Source: Streptomyces roseoverticillatus (lineage in GTDB: Bacteria; Actinomycetota; Actinomycetes; Streptomycetales; Streptomycetaceae). From it: a DNA stretch of 64,000 nt. The notes under the pieces were generated by a model. It did not search any database. It worked only from the letters and a program-made list of their open reading frames with translations, and was not told the DNA's origin. Location of the stretch: positions 320,991-384,990 of the forward strand of contig NZ_JOFL01000016.1 in NCBI RefSeq assembly GCF_000719265.1, read 5' to 3'. Made by a program: the position numbers and the translations under genes. This document shows, in pieces, positions 9,172 through 17,039 of the stretch. The stretch's first letter is position 1. Every line of letters starts with the position of its first letter.

Positions 9172-10425
9172 CTAGCGGGTGACCTGGCCGCCGCGGCCGG
9201 CGAGGGCGCCCGTGATGCCCATCGGGACCGCCAGGACCACCAGGGCGATCAGCCCCGTGGTCCAGGCGCCGGTCAGGTCGCGGGCGGCGCCGAAGGCCGT
9301 GGGGCCCAGGGCCGCCAGCAGGTAGCCCACGCACTGGGACATCGCGGACAGCAGGCCCGCGTCGTGCGTGGTGCGGGCGCACATGGACATGTACGCGATG
9401 CCCAGCGAGAGCACCGCCCCCAGGCCGAGGCCCAGGACGACGGCCCACAGCACCGCCGCCCCGGTCGGGGCCGCGATCAGGCCGGCGAAGGCGGCCATGC
9501 ACAGTACGGTGCCGATCACCGCCAGGTAGCTCTGCCGCCGGGACCGCTGCGCCCACACCGGCACCAGCAGCGAGGTGACCATGGCGGAGCCCATGCAGAC
9601 CGCCAGCAGCACGCCGGCGCCGCCCTCGCTCCAGCCGTGGTCGATGTAGAACGACGGCAGCCAGGTGGTCGCGGTGTAGTAGAGCAGCGACTGGAAGGCG
9701 TAGAAGAGGGCGACCGCCCACGCCAGGCGGCTCCGCCAGATCGAGCCGCCCGCCTGCTCACCCACCGGCCGCTGCGCACGGTCCCGGCGCAGCTTCGGTG
9801 CCCACACCAGCAGCGCCGCCAGGGCCAGGACGCCCCAGACGGCCAGGCCGCCGGCCCAGGTCAGCGACAGCGCGTCGCGCAGCGGCACGGTCGCCGCGGC
9901 CGTGACGGCGCCGCCGCCGACGAGCATGGTGGTGTGCAGGCCGGACATCAGCCCGACCTGCTGCGGGAAGTCCCGTTTGATCAGCGCGGTGATGACCACG
10001 TTGGCGATCGCCACCGCGGTGCCGACCAGGAACGTCCCGGCGAACAGGGGGAACAGCTCCGGGACGAGCCGCACCGCGCTGCCGGCGAGCAGCACCGCCA
10101 GCACCGCGACGAGGGTGCGCTCCATGCCCCAGCGGCGGGCCAGCCGGGGCGCGAGCGGGGCGAAGATGCCGAAGCAGATCAGCGGCAGCGTCGACAGCGC
10201 GCCGGCGCCGCCGTTGGACAGGCCGGTGACGTGCCGGATCTCGTCCAGCAGCGGCGAGACGGCCACGATGGCGGGCCGCATGTTGATCCCGACCAGCAGC
10301 ACCGCCAGCGCGTACCAGAGCAGGCGGCGGCTGCCCGGAGTGCCGCGGGCGGGACCGGGCCCTGGCTCGTCCGCCGTCCCGCGGGGCGGTGAAACCGTGG
10401 TTTCCGATTCAGGGGGTGGGGTCAC
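9172..10425 (-). CDS. MFS transporter, CynX/NimT family
   Basis: A 417-aa major facilitator with about 12 hydrophobic segments. The first loop LLVGINMRPAIVAVSPLLDE and GAGALSTLPLICFGIFAPLA match the CynX/NimT (cyanate or nitroimidazole) exporter family. The frame extends upstream to 10848, but GTG 10425 with GGAAGGA 6 bp before it gives a normal N-terminus. It is the last of three same-strand genes (katA, MBL hydrolase, MFS) with gaps of 28 and 41 bp, so co-transcription is possible. Substrate unknown. Confidence 0.85.
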   Translation of the reverse strand: MTPPPESETTVSPPRGTADEPGPGPARGTPGSRRLLWYALAVLLVGINMRPAIVAVSPLLDEIRHVTGLSNGGAGALSTLPLICFGIFAPLAPRLARRWGMERTLVAVLAVLLAGSAVRLVPELFPLFAGTFLVGTAVAIANVVITALIKRDFPQQVGLMSGLHTTMLVGGGAVTAAATVPLRDALSLTWAGGLAVWGVLALAALLVWAPKLRRDRAQRPVGEQAGGSIWRSRLAWAVALFYAFQSLLYYTATTWLPSFYIDHGWSEGGAGVLLAVCMGSAMVTSLLVPVWAQRSRRQSYLAVIGTVLCMAAFAGLIAAPTGAAVLWAVVLGLGLGAVLSLGIAYMSMCARTTHDAGLLSAMSQCVGYLLAALGPTAFGAARDLTGAWTTGLIALVVLAVPMGITGALAGRGGQVTR

Positions 10426-10466
10426 GAACCATCCTTCCGGTTCTGGTCGGGCAGCGGTGTCCGCGG

Positions 10467-11252
10467 TCAGGCAGCGGCGGCCGCGAGCGGTACGGGCTTG
10501 CCGTCGCCGGGTGCGACGCCGTGGATGCCCCGGGCCCGGGCGGCCCGCAGGAACCTTCCGCGCACGTCGTGCTGCTCGGTGTAGTAGGGCGGGTTGTTGA
10601 AGAGGTCGTAGTGGATCGCGCAGGCGGTCGACGCCTCCAGCACGACCGCCGCCTCGACGGCCTGCTCCGGGGTGAGCGTGGCGGGCTGATTGGTCGGGGT
10701 GATGCCTTCGCGGCGGGCCATCACCCCGGCGATGGGCAGGAAGGCTACGTCGAAGGGGCCGTACTCGCGTGCGATCTCCCACCACTTGCCGTGCCAGATG
10801 GTGTCGCCGAAGTGGATGACGCGCAGCCCGGGGGCCTCCACGATCCACGCGACCTGGTCGTCGCCGCGCCAGTCGTGGGAGGGCACGGGGATGGTGGTGA
10901 AGGGCCCGATCTGGCGCCGCTCGCCCATGTCCTGCGCGACGGCGGTCACCCCCATCTTCCCCAGGACGTCCACGATCGGGGTGTGGCAGCCCACGGTGCA
11001 GCCCTCGGTGGCGGCGAACTCCGTGAGCAGCAGCCGGTCGCAGTGGTCGGGGTGGAGGTGGGTGACGAAGGCGTGGGTCCGTACGCCCGGGGGCGCCTCG
11101 ATGCTGGGCAGGGGACGCCGGGGCATGCCCTGGAACCCCGCGAGGTCCGCGGGGTTCTTGAGGGCGTCGATGACGATCCGGTCGTCTCCGCAGGCCACTT
11201 CGACGCCGGCCCAGGCGAGACGCCGCAGGGTGACGGTCTCGGCCGAACTCAT
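10467..11252 (-). CDS. MBL-fold metallo-hydrolase (UlaG-like)
   Basis: A 261-aa zinc-dependent hydrolase of the metallo-beta-lactamase superfamily. It has the metal-binding motif THLHPDHCDR, later ligands in VPSHDW and HFGDTIWHGKWW, and a C-terminal CAIHYDLFNNPPYY. The layout resembles UlaG/YycJ-type lactonases or phosphodiesterases. Substrate cannot be assigned. The gene lies between catalase and an MFS exporter on the same strand. The start has AGGAGCACACC upstream. Confidence 0.82.
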   Translation of the reverse strand: MSSAETVTLRRLAWAGVEVACGDDRIVIDALKNPADLAGFQGMPRRPLPSIEAPPGVRTHAFVTHLHPDHCDRLLLTEFAATEGCTVGCHTPIVDVLGKMGVTAVAQDMGERRQIGPFTTIPVPSHDWRGDDQVAWIVEAPGLRVIHFGDTIWHGKWWEIAREYGPFDVAFLPIAGVMARREGITPTNQPATLTPEQAVEAAVVLEASTACAIHYDLFNNPPYYTEQHDVRGRFLRAARARGIHGVAPGDGKPVPLAAAAA

Positions 11253-11280
11253 GGTGTGCTCCTCGTGCCGCTGTCGGTGA

Positions 11281-12738
11281 TCACTGGCCGGTGACGCCGA
11301 GGCCCCGGGAGACCCGGTCGCCCAGGTCCTTGTGGACGCTGCGCCAGTAGTCGACGACGCGCTCCTTGGTTTCCGTGCGCACCTCGGGCGCCGAGGCGTG
11401 CGCGACGATGTTGGCCACCAGGTGGTCGCGGTCGGTGTCGGTCATGACCTTCTCCCACAGGGCGCGGGCCTGGCCGAAGTCGTCGTCCTCCGCGTGCAGC
11501 CGGTGGGCGCTGCGCACGATCTCACCGGTGACCTCGTAGTGCTCGCCGGCGAGCAGGAGCGGGTCGGCGACCGGTCCGGCGAAGCTGTTGGGCGCGTAGA
11601 CGGGGTCGCCGGGGTTGTCGTACCGCATGGAGCCGTCGCGGTTGTACGAGTGGACCGCGTTCTTGGGCCGGTTGACCGGCAGCTGCAGGTAGTTGGCGCC
11701 GATGCGGTACCGGTGGGTGTCGGGGTAGCTGAACAGCCGCCCCTGCAGCATCTTGTCCGGGGAGGCCCCGACCCCCGGGACCAGGTTCGACGGCTCGAAG
11801 GCGGCCTGCTCGACCTCGGCGAAGTAGTTCTCCGGGTTGCGGCTGAGGGTGAGGGTGCCGATGTCGAGGGGCGGGTAGTCCTCGTGCGGCCAGACCTTGG
11901 TCAGGTCGAACGGGTTGAAGCGGTAGTCCGCGGCGTCCTCGAAGGGCATGACCTGCACCTGGAGGGTCCAGGTCGGGTGGTCGCCCTTCCTGATCGCCTC
12001 GTGGAGGTCGCGGATGTGGAAGTCAGGGTCCTCGGCGCCTGCGGCCGCGGCCTCGGTGCCGGTGAAGTTCCTGATGCCCTGGTCGGTCTTGAAGTGGTAC
12101 TTCACCCAGAACTTCTCGCGGGCGGCGTTGTACCACAGGAACGTGTGGCTGCCGTAGCCGTTCATGTGCCGCCAGGAGTACGGGGTGCCGCGGTCCGACA
12201 TCAGGAGCGTGACCTGGTGCGCCGACTCGGGCGAGAGCGTCCAGAAGTCCCACTGCATGTTGTTGTCGTGCAGGTGGTTGTCGGCGCGCCGCTTCTGCGA
12301 GTGGATGAAGTCGGGGAACTTCTGCGGGTCGCGGATGAAGAAGATCGGGGTGTTGTTCCCGACGATGTCGTAGTTGCCCTCTTCGGTGTAGAGCTTGACC
12401 GCGAACCCGCGCGGGTCGCGGGCGGTGTCCGCGAAGCCGAGCTCGCCGGCGACCGTGGAGAAGCGCAGGAACAGCTCGGTGCGCTTGCCGCGCCGGAAGA
12501 CGTCGGCCTTGGTGAACTGGCTGACGTCCTCGGTGATTTCCAGGGTTCCGTAGGCGCCGCCGCCCTTGGCGTGCACGACCCGCTCGGGCACGCGCTCGCG
12601 GTCGAAGTGCGCGAGCTTCTGGATGAGGTAGTGGTCCTGCAGCAGCAGCGGGCCGTCGGCCCCTACGGACTGGGAGAACTCGTCGCTCGGTACCGGGATA
12701 CCGCTGTCCGTGGTCGTCAGCGGACGACTCTCGGTCAT
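11281..12738 (-). CDS. katA: Monofunctional heme catalase
   Basis: A 485-aa small-subunit catalase that disproportionates H2O2. The catalytic histidine lies in ERVVHAKGGGAYGTLE, the distal asparagine in DIVGNNTPIFFIRD, and the proximal heme tyrosine in GRLFSYPDTHRYRIG. ATG 12738 follows GAAGGGA by 7 bp. Only about 56 bp separate it from the terminator of the upstream operon, so its promoter must lie in 12739-12794. No regulator of the Fur or OxyR type is adjacent. Confidence 0.95.
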   Translation of the reverse strand: MTESRPLTTTDSGIPVPSDEFSQSVGADGPLLLQDHYLIQKLAHFDRERVPERVVHAKGGGAYGTLEITEDVSQFTKADVFRRGKRTELFLRFSTVAGELGFADTARDPRGFAVKLYTEEGNYDIVGNNTPIFFIRDPQKFPDFIHSQKRRADNHLHDNNMQWDFWTLSPESAHQVTLLMSDRGTPYSWRHMNGYGSHTFLWYNAAREKFWVKYHFKTDQGIRNFTGTEAAAAGAEDPDFHIRDLHEAIRKGDHPTWTLQVQVMPFEDAADYRFNPFDLTKVWPHEDYPPLDIGTLTLSRNPENYFAEVEQAAFEPSNLVPGVGASPDKMLQGRLFSYPDTHRYRIGANYLQLPVNRPKNAVHSYNRDGSMRYDNPGDPVYAPNSFAGPVADPLLLAGEHYEVTGEIVRSAHRLHAEDDDFGQARALWEKVMTDTDRDHLVANIVAHASAPEVRTETKERVVDYWRSVHKDLGDRVSRGLGVTGQ

Positions 12739-12794
12739 GGCACGTTCCCTTCGCTTGACGGGTGATCTGGACGACGGGGATCCAGCGCAACGCC

Positions 12795-12832
12795 GCGGAG
12801 CGGCACGGCCCGCGGGGGCCGTGCCGCTCCGC
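12795..12832 (-). terminator. Hairpin terminator of the oxygenase-ACP operon
   Basis: A perfect 16-bp stem (12795-12810 with 12817-12832, left arm GCGGAGCGGCACGGCC) with a 6-nt loop begins 9 bp after the methyltransferase stop. It separates the biosynthetic operon from katA. Confidence 0.85.
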
Positions 12833-12841
12833 TCGTCGCGA

Positions 12842-13660
12842 CTAGGCGAGTTCCGCGCGGAGCAGCCAGTTGCGCGCCGCTCCCCTGACCTCGCGGGGCT
12901 GGACGGCGTACGGCCAGCGGCCCTCGCCGGCGCCGGGCTCGCCCGGCTCCTTGAGCTCGCGTACGGTCCAGCCGGTGCCGGCCATGAACTCCTCGGGCTC
13001 GTCGGTCCCGAAGAGCCAGGGGATCCCGTCCTCGTTGAGGGAGGACAGGAAGATCTGGGTGGCCGGGCTGCGCAGGAGCGCCTTGCTGAGGATGTCCACC
13101 GCGACCTGGCTGCCGGGGACCGAGTTGGCCGCGAAGGTGCGCATCAGCGTGGCGGACTGCTCCTCGGTCAGGAAGAACAGCAGGGCCTCGGGGATCCAGA
13201 GGGTGGGCTGCGCGGGGTCGAAGTCGGTGGCGCGCAGCGCCGCGGACCAGTCCCCGGCCAGGTCGGCCCCGACCCGCTGCAGGTTCACGGTCGGCGCCGG
13301 GGAGCCCAGCTGGGCCAGGCGCTTCTCCTTCTCGTCGATCAGGGCCTGGTGGTCGACCTCGTACACCCGGACGTCGTCGGGGAGGGACAGCCGGTAGGCG
13401 CGGGTGTCCATGCCGGCCGCGATCAGCACGACCTGCCGGATCCCCTTCTTCACCGCGTCGCCGATGGCGTCGTCGAGGTAGCGGGTGCGGACGGCCACGA
13501 ACTCGACGAGTCCGCCGCCGCCGTAGTGGTCGAGCAGCTCGAACCCCTTGGGCTCGGCGAGCGCGCGGGCCAGCGGGTCGACGAAGAGGGCGTCGCTCCG
13601 CTCGCTCTCCAGGGCGCGGGCGGCCGCGGTCCACTGCGACGTGTAGGACACGGTCTCCAT
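12842..13660 (-). CDS. SAM-dependent methyltransferase, LCMT/PPM1 family
   Basis: A 272-aa class I methyltransferase of the leucine-carboxyl-methyltransferase type (the TIGR00027-like bacterial group). The SAM site is QVVLIAAGMDTRAYRL (residues about 76-91), followed by VYEVDHQALIDEKEKRL. Family members methylate carboxylates or hydroxyls of small molecules. The open frame continues upstream, but ATG 13660 with GGAG 6 bp before it is the natural start. It is the last gene of the operon starting at 16612, 35 bp after the MaoC gene, and is followed by a strong terminator. It is inferred to perform a late O-methylation on the operon product. Confidence 0.85.
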   Translation of the reverse strand: METVSYTSQWTAAARALESERSDALFVDPLARALAEPKGFELLDHYGGGGLVEFVAVRTRYLDDAIGDAVKKGIRQVVLIAAGMDTRAYRLSLPDDVRVYEVDHQALIDEKEKRLAQLGSPAPTVNLQRVGADLAGDWSAALRATDFDPAQPTLWIPEALLFFLTEEQSATLMRTFAANSVPGSQVAVDILSKALLRSPATQIFLSSLNEDGIPWLFGTDEPEEFMAGTGWTVRELKEPGEPGAGEGRWPYAVQPREVRGAARNWLLRAELA

Positions 13661-13695
13661 GACGGGCTCCGTTCTCGGGATCGGGAAGGGTCTGG

Positions 13696-14166
13696 TCAGG
13701 CGTGCTTGGGCCGGCACCGGAAGCGGGCGTTGAGGATCAGCGTCAGGACCTCGTCCCCGTCCGCGTTCACCAGGCGTCCGCGGTTGCGGACGATGCGGAA
13801 GTCGGGCGCGGAGAGGGAGGGGAGGACGGCGGCGATCTCGCACGTGCCGGTGAGCACGTCGCCCGGGCGGACCGGCTGCAGGAAGCGCACCTCGTCGACG
13901 CCGGGCGAGCCCTCGACCGTGCCCTCGGCCGCGGCGTCGGGCAGCAGCGTCGTCACGTACAGGCGCATCCAGATCGCGGCGGTGTTCCACCCGCTGGCGA
14001 TGAGGCCGCCGAAGGCGGAGGCGCGCCCCGCCTCCTCGTCGAGGTGGTACGGCTGCGGGTCGTAGGTGCGGCCGAAGGCGGTGATCTCCTCGGCCGTCAC
14101 CTTGTGCGACCCGAGGTCGAAGCTGCTGCCGATCGTGTAGTCCTCGGCGTGGACCAGACGGCCCAT
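13696..14166 (-). CDS. MaoC-like hot-dog dehydratase/hydratase
   Basis: A 156-aa single hot-dog protein. The catalytic pair sits in RTYDPQPYHLDEE (Asp36 and His41), followed by FGGLIASGWNTAAIWMRL, the usual MaoC arrangement. MaoC proteins hydrate or dehydrate enoyl thioesters, so in this operon it probably acts on the acyl group held by the neighbouring carrier protein. Its ATG overlaps the ACP stop by one base (TGATG), indicating coupled translation. Confidence 0.87.
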   Translation of the reverse strand: MGRLVHAEDYTIGSSFDLGSHKVTAEEITAFGRTYDPQPYHLDEEAGRASAFGGLIASGWNTAAIWMRLYVTTLLPDAAAEGTVEGSPGVDEVRFLQPVRPGDVLTGTCEIAAVLPSLSAPDFRIVRNRGRLVNADGDEVLTLILNARFRCRPKHA

Positions 14167-14405
14167 CAGAAGTACTTCCGCTCGATGGCTTCCAGGGTGC
14201 GGAAGTCCTCGAGGTCGATGGCCTCGTGGTCGATCTCCACGCCGCTGGCCTCCTCGACCGTCAGGACGAACTCGACGAAGGAGAGCGAGTCGACGAGACG
14301 GGCCTTGATGAGGTCCTCGTCCGCGGCGATGGAGGTGCGCTCGGGGTGCTTGGCCAGCAGCCAGTTCCGCACGGTGTCAAGGTTGGACGAGGTGGTGCTG
14401 GGCAT
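14166..14405 (-). CDS. Acyl carrier protein
   Basis: A 79-aa free-standing carrier protein. The phosphopantetheine serine is Ser40 in LVDSLSFVEFVLTVEE, and the total length and acidic helix III are normal. It lies directly between its likely modifying enzyme (AcpS-like, upstream) and its likely loading ligase two genes upstream. It overlaps the AcpS reading frame by 29 bp at its start and MaoC by one base at its end. It is not near fatty-acid or polyketide synthase genes, so it is a dedicated carrier for this operon. Confidence 0.9.
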   Translation of the reverse strand: MPSTTSSNLDTVRNWLLAKHPERTSIAADEDLIKARLVDSLSFVEFVLTVEEASGVEIDHEAIDLEDFRTLEAIERKYF

Positions 14406-14865
14406 GGGTTTCCTCCTTGTGCGGGTGCATGTGCGGGTACGTGTGCGTGTGCGTGGGCATGTGCGTGTGCCCGGGGCGTGCCGCCGCCGTGGCTGCGACG
14501 GCGACGGCGAACAGTTCTTCGTGGGAGATGCTGACGTCGACGGCCTCGATGCCGGCGTCGGCGGCCCAGCGGTGCGCGGGTCCGGTGAGCCGGACGCAGG
14601 GCCACTCGCCGGGGCTCTTGAGGATCTCGATGGACTGCCAGGGAAGCGGCCGGCCGGGGACGTGGAGCAGCTTGAACACCGCTTCCTTCGCCGCGAGGCG
14701 GCCGGCGACTCCGTGGAGGTCCCAGCCGGTGGGGAACCGGCTCAGGGCGATCTCCGCGGGGGTGAGCATGCGGTGCAGCCGGGCGTCGTCGCCGGCGTCC
14801 GTCATGGCCTGCACCCGGGTCAGGGGGACGAGGTCCACGCCGACCCGGATCGCGGTCCCGCTCAC
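14377..14865 (-). CDS. AcpS-type 4'-phosphopantetheinyl transferase with His-rich tail
   Basis: A 162-aa transferase that would convert apo- to holo-carrier protein. The metal-binding Asp is in IRVGVDLVPL and the Glu/Lys pair in GRLAAKEAVFKLLHVPG; VDVSISHEE is the usual C-terminal core strand. Start GTG 14865 overlaps the upstream ligase stop by 4 bp (GTGA). After the core the frame continues for about 30 residues of His-rich sequence (HTHMPTHTHTYPHMHPHK, then two more His clusters, ten His in 26 residues). That tail is encoded by a GTGTGC-rich tract which also holds the ribosome site and first 29 bp of the ACP gene. The tail is absent from ordinary AcpS proteins. Confidence 0.85.
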   Translation of the reverse strand: MSGTAIRVGVDLVPLTRVQAMTDAGDDARLHRMLTPAEIALSRFPTGWDLHGVAGRLAAKEAVFKLLHVPGRPLPWQSIEILKSPGEWPCVRLTGPAHRWAADAGIEAVDVSISHEELFAVAVAATAAARPGHTHMPTHTHTYPHMHPHKEETHAQHHLVQP

Positions 14866-15695
14866 GCGGCGGCGGCGTTGACGGCGGCGCGGGCCTCCTG
14901 CAGGTCGCCGCCGAACCGGTCGCCCAGGACCGCCAGCCACCGTTCGAGGCCGAAGGCGACACACCCGGTGAAGGCGTGCTCGCCGGTGCCGTCGACGGTG
15001 ATGGCGCACCGTTCGCCGAAGAAGTTGCGGTGGGTGTTGACGGAGGCGATGGCCAGTCCGTCGGCCTGGAACTCGTACTTGACGGGGCTGAGCCGCTGGA
15101 GGAGGGCCCGGCCGCTGTCCCGTTCGAAGAACGGGTCGGAGGCCGGCTCCTTCTGCAGCTCCAGGCCGAGTTCCTTGGCGAACCGCTCGATCCGGTCGGT
15201 GAAGCGGGCGATGACGTCCTGGGTGTGCTCGAAACTTCCGATGGCCACGATCTCGCGCATCTGGAAGCTGAGCAGCCGCCTCAGCCCTTCGTACTTCTGC
15301 TCGTTGCGGAAACACCGGTTGATGAGGGTGATGGTGGTGTCGGGGGCCACCGACTGCTGCTCGAAGTAGAGGTAGGCGCCGTAGCAGCTGGAGTGCGGCA
15401 GCCCGAGGAACGGGGGGTCGACGTCGCGGCTGGCGAAGGCGCCTCCCACCGGGGCCGGCGGGGCTCCGGTGACGTCCAGCGGGCCGCCGACGAACTGCAG
15501 GTGCGGGAAGTTGGCGTAGACGTCGAACTTCTCCAGGTCGCGCAGCGGGTAGACGGGCGGCGGCATGATCTCCCGCGCGCCGGCCCCGGCGGCCCAGCCG
15601 GTGATGGTGCGGTCCAGGTCGCGCAGCAGGTCGGTCTGGTCGGGGCCGAGGATGGTGAGCGCACCGTCCTGGGCCGTCGAGAGCGTCGCGGTCAC
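14862..15695 (-). CDS. Class II aminoacyl-tRNA-synthetase-like amino acid:[carrier protein] ligase
   Basis: A 277-aa protein with a class II synthetase catalytic core but no tRNA-binding domain. Motif 2 is INRCFRNEQKYEGLRRLLSF with QMREI, and motif 3 is GCVAFGLERWLAVLG. Cys104 (HSSCYG), Glu148 (MREI) and Cys245 (TGCVAF) sit where the zinc ligands of the atypical SerRS-like amino acid:[carrier protein] ligases are expected. Such ligases activate small amino acids and load them onto a carrier protein; this is established for Bradyrhizobium homologues. The adjacent ACP and AcpS support the same job here. GTG 15695 overlaps the oxygenase stop by 4 bp. Amino-acid specificity is unknown. Confidence 0.8.
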   Translation of the reverse strand: MTATLSTAQDGALTILGPDQTDLLRDLDRTITGWAAGAGAREIMPPPVYPLRDLEKFDVYANFPHLQFVGGPLDVTGAPPAPVGGAFASRDVDPPFLGLPHSSCYGAYLYFEQQSVAPDTTITLINRCFRNEQKYEGLRRLLSFQMREIVAIGSFEHTQDVIARFTDRIERFAKELGLELQKEPASDPFFERDSGRALLQRLSPVKYEFQADGLAIASVNTHRNFFGERCAITVDGTGEHAFTGCVAFGLERWLAVLGDRFGGDLQEARAAVNAAAA

Positions 15696-16612
15696 GCCTG
15701 CCCCCGTCCTACGGGCGTCTTGGCGAAGCCGAGGTCCCGGTCGGGCAGGATCCCGGTCTTGACGAGGTAGTTGAGCGGCTTGCGGAAGACCTGCTGCTGG
15801 AACTCCGCGCTGCGCGGGGAGGCCAGCAGGCGCCGCCGGACGGCGAACGGTTCGGGAATGCCGGCGTCCCGGTAGACGTGCGGGTTGAACAGGGACTCGA
15901 AGCTGTAGTTCAGGTAGCGCCTGATGTACGCCCGGACCCGGTCGAGCTCCTCCTCCGAGGCGTTCGCCGTCAGGTCCTTGAAGAGCAGGGAGACCAGTTC
16001 GCGGCCGAAGGCGATGTGCCGGGACTCGTCCTGGTGGTGAATCCGGTTGACCGCCCGGATGGTGTCGTGGAGCCGTTCGTCGGCCGCCATCGTGCTGTTG
16101 AAGTGGTCGACCAGTTCCTCGAAGAGGAGGATGCGGAGGAACACCAGGAAGCTGGCGGCCTCGTCGGACCACGCCTCCCCTTCCCCGGCCGGCTCCAGCT
16201 GGCGGTAGATCTTGTTGCCGTACCGCAGGCAGAATTCGGCGAAGAACCACATGTGCTCGTTCTCCTCACCGATGAAGTGGTGGAAGAACTCGGACGGTAT
16301 CTCGAAGCCCCGCGTGTGAATGCGCCTGGTCACTTCGACAATGAGCTCGCGAATGCCGTCCACATTCAGGCTGTAGAAGTTGATGCTCTCGAACCGGGAC
16401 AGCCGGTGCAGCTGTTCCTCGCTCAGTTCGGAGGCGATCTCGGTGCCAAAGGTGGTTGTGAGCTCGGGGCTCATCCACCACCGGTGTTCCGGCAGGGAAT
16501 CCGGCCAGTCGAACATCCGGTAAGGGTTGTAGTAGTCCTCGACCGACTTGCGGTTGAGGCGCTCCAGGATCTCCTGGAATCGATCGTCCTTGCTGATCAG
16601 CTCGCTGATCAT
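15692..16612 (-). CDS. AurF-like diiron oxygenase
   Basis: A 306-aa ferritin-like helical protein matching the p-aminobenzoate N-oxygenase (AurF/CmlI) family. Likely iron ligands are Glu75 (SRFESINFY), Glu117 and His120 (GEENEHMWFF), Glu165/166 (LFEELVDH), and His192, Glu196 and His199 (IHHQDESRHIAFG). The H-x3-E-x2-H spacing equals that of AurF. Enzymes of this family oxidise amines to hydroxylamine, nitroso or nitro groups, and some relatives act on carrier-bound substrates. It is first gene of the six-gene operon, so its substrate is probably the aminoacyl-ACP made by the next gene's product. GGAGG stands 5 bp before the ATG. Confidence 0.85.
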   Translation of the reverse strand: MISELISKDDRFQEILERLNRKSVEDYYNPYRMFDWPDSLPEHRWWMSPELTTTFGTEIASELSEEQLHRLSRFESINFYSLNVDGIRELIVEVTRRIHTRGFEIPSEFFHHFIGEENEHMWFFAEFCLRYGNKIYRQLEPAGEGEAWSDEAASFLVFLRILLFEELVDHFNSTMAADERLHDTIRAVNRIHHQDESRHIAFGRELVSLLFKDLTANASEEELDRVRAYIRRYLNYSFESLFNPHVYRDAGIPEPFAVRRRLLASPRSAEFQQQVFRKPLNYLVKTGILPDRDLGFAKTPVGRGQA

Positions 16613-16796
16613 CCTACCTCCTGCATCCGAGGGGGGTCACTCCGGGGGCGACTGGACGGACAGGACGGCTCAGAGTCCGGACACAAAGGAAGTACTGCTC
16701 TCATCGAATTCGGCCGGCATTCGCCCGCCGGTTTTTCGATGCCCGTTTGCGACAGCGACGTTTCCATGCACCGCCCCGGCAGTCCAATAAAGTTGA

Positions 16797-16812
16797 TCTA
16801 TGGATGCATAGA
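16797..16812. promoter_or_regulatory. Candidate LysR operator dyad
   Basis: TCTATG-GATG-CATAGA is a perfect 6+6 inverted repeat in the AT-richer gap. It lies about 185 bp upstream of the oxygenase start and 230 bp upstream of the LysR start. LysR regulators usually bind imperfect T-N11-A dyads in such divergent regions; assignment to this regulator is inference. Confidence 0.45.
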
Positions 16813-16949
16813 CGTTCGCTAACACCGCAGGTCAAACGGCCCCCGCACCACCTTTCAAGTGGCGCGGATCACAAACCGGATGGCCCGCCTTTTATTTGAC
16901 GCCCCGTCGGGCGAGCGGCCCGTCGGCGGACGAAGTGCCTGCTGAGGCG

Positions 16950-16980
16950 TTGACCGGGCTTCGCCTTACGTTGCTACACT
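16950..16980 (+). promoter_or_regulatory. Candidate vegetative promoter for the LysR gene
   Basis: TTGACC (16950-16955) and TACACT (16975-16980) with a 19-bp spacer resemble HrdB-type -35 and -10 boxes, 60 bp upstream of the LysR start. The spacer is slightly long. Confidence 0.4.
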
Positions 16981-17039
16981 CGCGAAGCACCCGGAAAGTA
17001 AACTTTCGTAATGGGAATAACCCTGGCGGGAGGTCGCAC

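Larger units (their letters stand above)
16613..17039. promoter_or_regulatory. Divergent control region of the oxygenase operon and LysR gene
   Basis: A 427-bp gap with clearly more A and T than its surroundings (for example AATAAAGTTGATCTATGGAT and CCTTTTATTTGAC). It holds no convincing gene. It must contain the operon promoter (leftward) and the LysR promoter (rightward). A perfect dyad and one candidate promoter are listed separately. Confidence 0.6.
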
